Source of the DNA: Photorhabdus khanii NC19
GTDB lineage: Bacteria; Pseudomonadota; Gammaproteobacteria; Enterobacterales; Enterobacteriaceae
Length of the DNA: 33,572 bases
Reading direction: 5' to 3'
Assembly (NCBI RefSeq): GCF_000517265.1
Contig: NZ_AYSJ01000012.1
Coordinates: 69,933 to 103,504 of the forward strand
Shown: positions 27,371 through 33,572 of the stretch, one piece after another
How the letters are laid out: the number at the start of each line of letters is the position of its first letter
Numbering within the stretch: position 1 is the stretch's first letter
Program-made: the position numbers and the translations under genes
Notes under the pieces: model-generated
Told to the model about the DNA's origin: nothing
What the model saw: the letters and a program-made list of their open reading frames with translations, nothing else
Databases searched by the model: none

Positions 27371-27397
27371 ATTCAGCCTGCAATAAGCAGGCTGAAT
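27371..27397 (-). promoter_or_regulatory. aceA-aceK intercistronic hairpin
   Basis: Perfect 11-bp arms ATTCAGCCTGC / GCAGGCTGAAT with a 5-nt loop (27382-27386), between the aceA stop and the aceK ribosome site. It lacks a U-tract, so it is more likely to cause partial termination or protect the upstream message than to end transcription fully. Confidence 0.7.
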
Positions 27398-27416
27398 AGA
27401 ATAAGAAACACAACAA

Positions 27417-28724
27417 TCAGAACTGCTGCTCTTCCGTAGAACCCGTCAATGCAGTGACAGATGATGTCCCACCCTGAATAATCGTGGTCACTTTATCGAA
27501 ATAGCCTGTACCCACTTCCTGCTGATGAGAAGAGAAGGTATAACCACGCTCAATGGATGAAAACTCTCTTTCCTGTACCTTCTCCACATAATGTTTCATA
27601 CCTTCGCCCTGAGCATAAGCGTGTGCCAGGTCGAACATGTTGAACCACATACTGTGGATACCCGCCAGAGTAATAAATTGGAATTTATAACCCATTGCTG
27701 ACAATTCAGCCTGGAAACTCGCAATGGTCTTATCATCCAAATTCTTTTTCCAATTGAACGATGGAGAGCAGTTGTAAGCCAATAATTTACCGGGATATTT
27801 GGCGTGAATCGCCTCGGCAAAACTGCGGGCCATTTCGATATCCGGTGTTGATGTCTCACACCACACCACATCAGCATATGGAGCATAAGCCAAACCGCGA
27901 CTAATCGCCTGATCGATACCTGCTCTGGTACGGAAAAATCCTTCATAAGTCCGTTCGCCAGTAATAAACTCACTGTCATAAGCGTCACAATCAGAAGTCA
28001 GCAGATCAGCTGCATCGGCATCTGTACGGGCAATGAGCAGTGTCGGCACACCAGAAACATCCGCTGCCAGACGCGCAGCAACCAATTTTTGAATAGCCTC
28101 TTGTGTCGGAACCAGAACTTTACCGCCCATATGACCACATTTTTTCACCGCAGCAAGTTGATCTTCAAAGTGAACAGCCGCAGCGCCAGCCTCAATCATG
28201 GCTTTCATTAGTTCAAAAGCATTCAGAACACCACCAAATCCTGCTTCCGCATCTGCCACAATTGGCAGAAAATAATCGGTATAGTCCGAGCTATCAGTAC
28301 CAATACCATTTGCCCACTGAATCTGATCTGCACGGCGAAAACTGTTGTTAATACGTTTTACTACCGCCGGAACCGAATCTACCGGATAGAGGGATTGATC
28401 AGGATACATACTGGACGCAGTGTTAGCATCAGCCGCAACCTGCCAGCCAGAAAGATAAATCGCTTCAATACCCGCTTTTGCCTGCTGTAATGCCTGTCCG
28501 CCGGTTAATGCACCCAATGAGTTCACATAACCCTTCTTTGCTTTACCATGCAGCAGTTCCCACAGTTTTTTGGCGCCAAGCTGTGCCAATGTATGTTCGG
28601 GATTAACCGAGCCACGCAATTTGACCACATCTTCCGCACTGTACGGGCGGATAATTCCATTCCAGCGAGCGCTTTTCCATTCCTGTTCCAGTTGAGCGAT
28701 TTGTTGAGTTCTGGAGATTGTCAT
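27417..28724 (-). CDS. aceA: Isocitrate lyase
   Basis: A 435-aa enzyme splitting isocitrate into succinate and glyoxylate. Signature KKCGHMGGK with catalytic Cys196 (KKCGH at 194-198), [21 protein letters not shown] and [11 protein letters not shown] are all present. Middle gene of aceBAK, 63 bases after aceB. Expected induction on acetate or fatty acids through relief of IclR repression. Confidence 0.98.
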   Translation of the reverse strand: MTISRTQQIAQLEQEWKSARWNGIIRPYSAEDVVKLRGSVNPEHTLAQLGAKKLWELLHGKAKKGYVNSLGALTGGQALQQAKAGIEAIYLSGWQVAADANTASSMYPDQSLYPVDSVPAVVKRINNSFRRADQIQWANGIGTDSSDYTDYFLPIVADAEAGFGGVLNAFELMKAMIEAGAAAVHFEDQLAAVKKCGHMGGKVLVPTQEAIQKLVAARLAADVSGVPTLLIARTDADAADLLTSDCDAYDSEFITGERTYEGFFRTRAGIDQAISRGLAYAPYADVVWCETSTPDIEMARSFAEAIHAKYPGKLLAYNCSPSFNWKKNLDDKTIASFQAELSAMGYKFQFITLAGIHSMWFNMFDLAHAYAQGEGMKHYVEKVQEREFSSIERGYTFSSHQQEVGTGYFDKVTTIIQGGTSSVTALTGSTEEQQF

Positions 28725-28787
28725 GACTTCTACTTCCTATCTTTTATTAAATTAATCGGATAATGGTGGTTTATTATTATTCGTTGC

Positions 28788-30386
28788 TTAGTCAAGCAAT
28801 TGATATCCCGGCAGTGTCAGGAAATCTATCAGCTCATCCTGAGTGGTAATGCGCTCCATCAACTTGGCCGCATCGTTAAATCGCCCTTGGCTGAAACGTG
28901 CTTCTCCAACTTCTTGCTTAATGACCTCCATTTCCTCTTCCAGCATTTGTCTGAACAAGCTTTTTGTTACTTTTTTACCGTTGGATAATGATTTTTCATG
29001 ATGAATCCATTGCCAAATGGATGTCCGGGAAATTTCTGCTGTCGCAGCATCTTCCATCAAGCCATAGATAGGCACACACCCATTTCCTGAAATCCAGGCT
29101 TCAATGTACTGAACTGCCACGCGGATATTGGCGCGCATCCCTTCTTCAGTACGCTCTCCAGGACAAGGTTCCAGCAATTGCGCAGCCGTAATAGGTGCAT
29201 CTTCTGCGCGGGAAATAGCTAACTGGTTTTGCCGTTCTCCCAATGCCTTATCGAAAATCTCCATTACCGTATCGGCAAGACCTGGATGAGCAACCCATGT
29301 ACCATCATGACCATTACGCGCTTCCAACTCTTTATCCGCCCGAACTTTATCTAACACCCATTTGTTGTGTTCAGAATCTTTACTTGGAATAAAGGCCGCC
29401 ATTCCCCCCATCGCAAATGCTCCACGTTTATGACAGGTTTTAATCAGTAAACGGGAATAAGCACTCAGGAAAGGTTGATCCATTGTGACAGATTGACGAT
29501 CAGGCAAAACCCGATCACCATGATTTTTCAGTGTCTTGATATAGCTGAAAATGTAATCCCAGCGACCACAGTTAAGACCAACGATATGGTGACGAAGATG
29601 GTAAAGAATCTCATCCATCTGAAATACAGCGGGCAGAGTTTCAATCAATACTGTTGCTTTGATTGTACCTCTCGGCAAATCAAAGCGATCTTCTGCAAAA
29701 CTGAACACATCACTCCACCAAAGCGCTTCGTGGTAAGACTGAATTTTAGGTAAATAGAAATAAGGGCCACTCCCTTTTGCCAGTAATTGCTTATAGTTGT
29801 GGTAAAAATAGAGCGCGAAATCAAACAATCCGCCGGCAATGGGTTCATCCTGATAGAGAACATGTTTTTCCGGTAAATGAAGCCCCCTTACCCGTGCGAT
29901 CAAAACAGCAGGATCTGATCGTAACTGGTACTGCTTCCCCTGCTCATTAACGTAAGAAATTGTGCCATTAACAGCATCACGTAAATTGATTTGTCCCTCA
30001 ATAACCTTATCCCAAGCCGGTGCTAAGGAATCTTCGAAATCAGCCATGAAAACTTTTACATTTGCATTCAAAGCGTTGATAACCATTTTCCGTTCTACTG
30101 GTCCAGTGATTTCTACTCTGCGATCACGGAGATCAGTTGGAATGTTTTGAATTCTCCACTCACCCTCTCTAATGGAACTTGTTTCCGAAATAAAATCAGG
30201 CAATTCACCGCCATCAATTTTCTTCTGCCAAATATCCCGAGCCGCTAATAGTTTTTTCCGTCTATCAGTAAACTGAACAACCAGATTTGCCAGAAAATCT
30301 ACCGCTTCAGGCATCAAAATCTCCTGCTCTGCCGCGCCAAATCGCTTAATAAACGATAATTCAGTCGCTAAAGTTTGCTGCGTCAT
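28788..30386 (-). CDS. aceB: Malate synthase A
   Basis: A 532-aa enzyme condensing glyoxylate with acetyl-CoA to malate. Motifs: VFMADFEDSLAP, LRSDPAVLIARVRGLHLPEKHV, TVLIETLPAVFQMDEI, VGLNCGRWDYIFSYIKT (family signature) and GMRANIRVAVQYIEAWI. First gene of aceBAK; the upstream 285 bases separate it from metA and contain the operon promoter. Confidence 0.98.
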   Translation of the reverse strand: MTQQTLATELSFIKRFGAAEQEILMPEAVDFLANLVVQFTDRRKKLLAARDIWQKKIDGGELPDFISETSSIREGEWRIQNIPTDLRDRRVEITGPVERKMVINALNANVKVFMADFEDSLAPAWDKVIEGQINLRDAVNGTISYVNEQGKQYQLRSDPAVLIARVRGLHLPEKHVLYQDEPIAGGLFDFALYFYHNYKQLLAKGSGPYFYLPKIQSYHEALWWSDVFSFAEDRFDLPRGTIKATVLIETLPAVFQMDEILYHLRHHIVGLNCGRWDYIFSYIKTLKNHGDRVLPDRQSVTMDQPFLSAYSRLLIKTCHKRGAFAMGGMAAFIPSKDSEHNKWVLDKVRADKELEARNGHDGTWVAHPGLADTVMEIFDKALGERQNQLAISRAEDAPITAAQLLEPCPGERTEEGMRANIRVAVQYIEAWISGNGCVPIYGLMEDAATAEISRTSIWQWIHHEKSLSNGKKVTKSLFRQMLEEEMEVIKQEVGEARFSQGRFNDAAKLMERITTQDELIDFLTLPGYQLLD

Positions 30387-30444
30387 TCACTCATCCTCAT
30401 TTTAAAGCACACTTGAATAAGAGTAATCGATATTTAAAATAAAT

Positions 30445-30459
30445 CAAAAACGATTTCCA
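30445..30459. promoter_or_regulatory. Possible IclR half-site upstream of aceB
   Basis: On the minus strand TGGAAATCG followed by TTTTTG: the left half matches the IclR consensus TGGAAAT exactly, the right half poorly. It is about 60 bases upstream of the aceB start. Confidence 0.3.
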
Positions 30460-30640
30460 TTTTTAAATAAATTTATTTTTATTCAAGAAAAAACAATGAA
30501 TTAAACGACAAATTACTCACCTATAATTAGAGAAATTGATTCCATAAATCATACGATCATTTTGTTAAGTTTTTGTTATGTAAGATAAACTACAAAAAGT
30601 GCGGTGTTGACAGAAGATTAGAAAAAAATCTGGGGAATGG

Positions 30641-30661
30641 AATGGCTGAGATTCAGCCATT
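30641..30661 (-). terminator. Hairpin immediately after metA
   Basis: Perfect 9-bp arms AATGGCTGA / TCAGCCATT with a 3-nt loop, ten bases past the metA stop. The U-tract on the minus strand is poor. Confidence 0.5.
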
Positions 30662-30671
30662 TATGAAGATA

Positions 30672-31601
30672 TTAGTCCAGTGTTGGATTCATGTAAGTAA
30701 GATCATATGGCGTAATCTGGTACACATAGTAATTCAGCCAGTTGGAAAATAATAAATGCCCGTGACTGCGCCACGATGCCAATGGTTTTCTTTCTGGATT
30801 ATCATCTGGGAAATAATTTATTGGGATCTTTGGATCCAGACCTGCCGCTAAATCACGTAAATATTCACCAGCCAGTGTCCCGGCATCATATTCAGGATGA
30901 CCCGTTACAAACACCATACGTTTATCTTTGCTCGCCAGTAAATACACACCTGCATCTTCAGAGCTGGAAAGAATATCAAGATCGGTATGTTCACGAATAA
31001 CCTGATCAGGAAAGTCCGCATAGCGGGAATGAGGAGCAAAAAAAGATTCATCAAACCCTCTAGTCAATAGTGCCAGAGGCTCCAGCGTCGTATGATAATA
31101 AACACCTGATAATTTTACTTCTCTGGTAAGCTTCGGCAAACCATACAAAATATTCAAAGCCGCTTGTACCGCCCAACAGATAAATAGAGTAGAAGTTACA
31201 TGCTCCTTTGCCCAACTAATTATTCTTTCGATCTGCCCCCAATATGCCACATCTCCAAATTCAACTAACCCCAATGGAGCACCAGTGACAATTAAGCCAT
31301 CAAAATTTTGGTGTTTTATTTGCTCAAAATCACAATAAAAGTTATTCAAATGCTCAACAGGCGTATTCCTACATTTCCGGTTATCCACCCTGAGTAGCTG
31401 GATATCTACCTGTAAAGGCGTATTAGATAGCAACCGTAAGAATTGATTTTCAGTCTCAATTTTCTTTGGCATCAGGTTAAGCAGCAATACCTTTAGCGGA
31501 CGTATATTTTGAATATTTGCACGGGTAGATGTCATCACGAACACATTTTCGTCTCGTAAGAAATTCACTGCCGGTAATTCATCCGGTATACAAATTGGCA
31601 T
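30672..31601 (-). CDS. metA: Homoserine O-succinyltransferase
   Basis: A 309-aa enzyme, first committed step of methionine synthesis, acylating homoserine. Start ATG at 31601 ([15 protein letters not shown]) aligns with E. coli MetA; GAGG lies 8 nt upstream. Catalytic residues have E. coli numbering: Cys142 in FICWAVQ, His235 and Glu237 in VTGHPEYDA. The C-terminus [14 protein letters not shown] is also conserved. MetJ-like boxes lie upstream. The neighbours, aceB downstream and an rRNA operon upstream, match E. coli. Confidence 0.97.
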   Translation of the reverse strand: MPICIPDELPAVNFLRDENVFVMTSTRANIQNIRPLKVLLLNLMPKKIETENQFLRLLSNTPLQVDIQLLRVDNRKCRNTPVEHLNNFYCDFEQIKHQNFDGLIVTGAPLGLVEFGDVAYWGQIERIISWAKEHVTSTLFICWAVQAALNILYGLPKLTREVKLSGVYYHTTLEPLALLTRGFDESFFAPHSRYADFPDQVIREHTDLDILSSSEDAGVYLLASKDKRMVFVTGHPEYDAGTLAGEYLRDLAAGLDPKIPINYFPDDNPERKPLASWRSHGHLLFSNWLNYYVYQITPYDLTYMNPTLD

Positions 31602-31636
31602 GCTATAACCTCGATTTTTTATCCATTTATACACTT

Positions 31637-31652
31637 AGACTTCTAGATAGCT
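31637..31652. promoter_or_regulatory. Tandem MetJ boxes upstream of metA
   Basis: Two adjacent octamers, AGACTTCT (7 of 8 to the AGACGTCT met box) and AGATAGCT (5 of 8); further degenerate octamers may extend to about 31676. It lies 36 bases upstream of the metA start. Confidence 0.55.
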
Positions 31653-32148
31653 AAATCTAACTAAATATTAGCTAAATGTCGAGGCTTTACAAGTAAACTG
31701 AAATTATTTCATTTTGTTCATACCACGATATCTAACATGAAAATAGTTAATAAATTTTTAATATTTTAAACAAAAAATAATTTGAATTTCATTTTTATAT
31801 AAAAAGATAATAAGGCAAATTTACTTAAAAATGGAATGAAATACGCTAGAAATCAATACAAAAAGACAAGATCTATTAATAAATTATTCTTATTGTTAAG
31901 CTATCAGATCTGCCTCCAGTGCCGAAATACATGTAGCTTCCTCTGAAACAGATATTCGAACTAATTATAATCTGTCAACAACCAGCTCGATAAGGTAGCT
32001 TTATGAATATGAGAAGATTCCCATCATAACGAGCTGAACTGAGAATATCCTGACTCATTTTCTTTCTATCAGATTAAAAACCGTTTAATTCATTTATCAG
32101 CGATTCTATACTTTGCTTATTTTACATTTATCCAATTCTGTCATAAGC

Positions 32149-32438
32149 ATTTAAAAGTGCGAATACATAGGCATTAAAACTCTTATATCCAGGGAGGATT
32201 TAACTCAATAAATGCAACTTTTCAACAGGAGAGTTAATAACGTTTAATCGAAAATCATTAATAGAAAGTTGAAAAGAAATCTGCACGCAAAAGAATATTT
32301 TCCAAATAGAGAGGTGTTCAAGTGCTTTTTCGCCGGCTATTTTACGAAGAAAACCTAAAAATAACGCAATAATAAAAGGGATAAAATAGTTAATTTGGTA
32401 GGATTTAAGCCCTGAAAATAAAGGAGGTGATTATCCGA
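32149..32438. repeat. Diverged direct repeat, copy 1
   Basis: Pairs with copy 2 (32643-32938) over its whole length, roughly 80% alike by eye. Shared landmarks: ATTTAAAAG at the start, GGATTTAACTCAATAAAT, CAACTTTTCAACAGGAG, TTTAATCGAAAATCATTAA, GCAAAAGAATATTTT, AGGATTTAA.CCCTGAAAA and TTATCCGA at the end. Confidence 0.8.
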
Positions 32439-32610
32439 TCAATAAAGATAAAAAACGGGTATGACTAGTGTTCATTAAGCGTAAAACACGATATTCGATA
32501 ATGATTAAAGTTAACAAAAAGCAGACATTAAAAGTGGTAAAAACAGCGGCTAAAACTTTATACCTATTAAAACCATAAGTTAAAACAATGATTTTTAATA
32601 ACAGTTTAAA
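32200..32610 (-). pseudogene. Broken membrane-protein-like reading frame
   Basis: The minus-strand frame is open for 136 codons apart from a single TAA at 32431-32433. First part: hydrophobic LAAVFTTFNVCFLLTLIIIEYRVLRLMNTSHTRF; second part: NYFIPFIIALFLGFLRKIAGEKALEHLSIW and a terminal NDFRLNVINSPVEKLHLLS. The same end is kept in copy 2 of the repeat as NDFRLKIINAPVEKLYLLS with conservative changes. No start codon with a ribosome site is found. It looks like the remains of a small membrane protein; family not recognised. Confidence 0.4.
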
Positions 32611-32642
32611 TTACAGTCTTGATGCCCGCGAAATGAACCTGT

Positions 32643-32938
32643 AATTTAAAAGCGTAAATACAGAGGCATTAAAGTTTTTATATCTATGGCGGATTTAACT
32701 CAATAAATACAACTTTTCAACAGGAGCATTAATTATCTTTAATCGAAAATCATTAACCATTAATAGCAAGTTGAAAAGAAATTCGTACGCAAAAGAATAT
32801 TTTCTGAACGGGTGGATTTTCAAGTACTTTCTAGATGGTTATTTATGAAGAAAACCATAAAAATAACACAATAAAAAATGGATAAAACGGTTAATCTAGC
32901 AGGATTTAAACCCTGAAAAAAAGGGGGGGATTATCCGA
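32643..32938. repeat. Diverged direct repeat, copy 2
   Basis: Second copy of the ~290-bp duplication. It has a 7-base insertion (GGTTAAT-type, near 32760) relative to copy 1 and in-frame stops early in the minus-strand frame, so its coding capacity is lost except for the conserved last ~25 codons. Confidence 0.8.
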
Positions 32939-32971
32939 AAAAACAGAAAGAGGTATTTTTATATTATCAGA

Positions 32972-33163
32972 TTATTTAATTGCTGATTTATGAAGATTGA
33001 ATAAAGGATGATGACCTAAAACCCGTTCAGGATCACTGGTAAACCTTATCGATGGGCCGTGATTCCATTTTATGAAAAAGCAACCAATAAATAGGTACTG
33101 ATAATCTTTCCCATTCAATACAGCTTTATCAATAGTCTTTAAATTGTCATTCAGGATGTTTTT
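32972..33163 (-). pseudogene. Unrecognised coding-like remnant
   Basis: A 63-codon minus-strand open segment reading ILNDNLKTIDKAVLNGKDYQYLFIGCFFIKWNHGPSIRF... and ending HHPLFNLHKSAIK, with protein-like composition including Trp, Cys and several His. It lacks an ATG and ribosome site in frame. Could be a fragment of a decayed gene; weakly supported. Confidence 0.25.
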
Positions 33164-33258
33164 TTAATTAAATGTGATTTATTTTTAAATAAAAATACCC
33201 ATTCTAAAAATATGAGACTCGCCTTGTTTTCTAAAAGGAAATGAATATCGGATGAAAT

Positions 33259-33314
33259 CAGTTAATCAGTTAATCAGTTAATCAGTTAATCAGTTAATCA
33301 GTTAATCAGTTAAT
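33259..33314. repeat. Seven perfect tandem copies of an 8-bp unit
   Basis: CAGTTAAT repeated seven times without interruption, ending 21 bases from the rRNA operon terminator. Period 8 is not a codon multiple and no gene covers it. Confidence 0.95.
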
Positions 33315-33335
33315 AAAATCATCCCCCTGAAACGC

Positions 33336-33364
33336 AAAAACCCCCAGCGGGCGCTGAGGGTTTC
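33336..33364 (-). terminator. rRNA operon terminator
   Basis: On the minus strand GAAACCCTCAGCGCCCGC then TGGGGGTTTTTGC: a GC-rich stem with AAACCC/GGGTTT arms and a U-tract, 12 bases after the 5S 3' end, as in E. coli rrn terminators. Confidence 0.85.
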
Positions 33365-33376
33365 TACTTCAATTAA

Positions 33377-33495
33377 AGCCTGGCAGTTCCCTACTCTCAC
33401 ATGGGGAGACCCCACACTACCATCGGCGCTACGGCGTTTCACTGCTGAGTTCGGCATGGGGTCAGGTGGGACCACCGCGCTATCGCCGCCAGGCA
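33377..33495 (-). rRNA. rrf: 5S ribosomal RNA
   Basis: On the minus strand the gene begins TGCCTGGCGGCGATAGCGCG, contains GTGGTCCCACCTGACCCCAT, CCGAACTCAGCAGTGAAACG and CCGTAGCGCCGATGGTAGTG, and ends GGGAACTGCCAGGC, closing the terminal helix I with the first bases. The 119-nt length is normal. It is the last gene of an rRNA operon whose 16S and 23S genes lie beyond the window; exact ends are accurate to about two bases. Confidence 0.97.
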
Positions 33496-33572
33496 AATTC
33501 AGTTCATTCCGACCGTGATGCGCCTGCTCAACACACCACCATCCGAACCAATCTGTCAAACAAGCTGAAATA
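33496..33572 (-). other. 23S-5S intergenic spacer of the rRNA operon
   Basis: Seventy-seven bases upstream of the 5S gene on the minus strand, GC-rich as in rrn spacers, with no tRNA; the 23S 3' end is not reached. Confidence 0.6.

Larger units (their letters stand above)
31677..33335. other. Gene-poor metA-rrn gap with eroded remnants and duplications
   Basis: Around 1.7 kb with no intact gene. It contains a hairpin-like stretch (CAGCTCG ... CGAGCTG, 31983-32036), a broken minus-strand membrane-protein-like frame, a diverged direct duplication of about 290 bp, another orphan frame and a tandem octamer array. Very AT-rich. Confidence 0.6.

Noticed and set aside
32420-32440. AAGGAGGTGATTATCC looks like the reverse complement of the 16S rRNA 3' end (anti-Shine-Dalgarno region)
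   Set aside because: Only a short match with a 2-base insertion, no adjoining 16S sequence, and the second repeat copy lacks it; coincidence.
33259-33314. Tandem array considered as CRISPR
   Set aside because: Units are 8 bp with no spacers; a simple sequence repeat.
33302-33559. 85-codon minus-strand frame across the 5S gene
   Set aside because: It runs through the 5S rRNA and its terminator, so it is not a protein gene.

Overview
The window looks like chromosomal DNA of an entomopathogenic enterobacterium, most likely Photorhabdus (Xenorhabdus or another Morganellaceae is possible). Core genes (lexA, plsB, pgi, lysC, iclR, aceBAK, metA) translate to proteins very close to E. coli K-12 in its metA-to-zur order. 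The gaps are AT-rich and hold accessory genes typical of this lineage: phage tail-fibre cassette, lectin-like protein, secondary-metabolite cluster. The genus is inferred from style and content, not from a search.

Layout. 1-2466: accessory debris, with the 3' end of an IS30-family transposase, a VOC/glyoxalase-like gene, and a tail-fibre plus tail-fibre-assembly pair. 2868-5369: a Tat-exported FMN alpha-hydroxy-acid oxidase and a DUF1266-type membrane protein. 5589-14874: conserved core: zur, lexA (two SOS boxes), dgkA, plsB, ubiA-ubiC, pgi, lysC. Genes that separate these in E. coli (dinF/yjbJ, the mal genes, metH and others) are absent here. 15244-22578: an accessory insert with a 99-aa orphan and a six-gene minus-strand operon. 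23493-31601: iclR, a three-repeat lectin-like gene, aceBAK and metA. 31602-33572: a gene-poor stretch with eroded coding remnants, a diverged ~290-bp direct duplication, a seven-copy 8-bp repeat, then the terminator and 5S gene of an rRNA operon on the minus strand (E. coli rrnE-metA synteny).

The most interesting element is the operon at 15656-22578. It encodes an alpha/beta hydrolase, a DUF4260-like membrane protein, a ferritin-like diiron protein, an acyl-CoA-dehydrogenase-fold flavoprotein, a class III aminotransferase fused to an acyl-ACP-reductase-like domain, and a DUF2156/MprF-C-terminal-type aminoacyl-tRNA transferase. Read together this suggests acyl thioester -> aldehyde -> amine -> N-hydroxylamine -> O-aminoacyl-hydroxylamine -> N-N bond, the logic of valanimycin-type azoxy biosynthesis but starting from a fatty acyl chain. 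This is a hypothesis from domain content; no product is known to me.

Regulatory structure seen directly: two perfect-spaced LexA boxes, an IclR-like operator before iclR, MetJ-like boxes before metA, perfect inverted repeats before zur, before the FMN oxidase and before the 99-aa orphan, a strong hairpin between aceA and aceK, and several terminators. The expected lysine riboswitch upstream of lysC is not visible.
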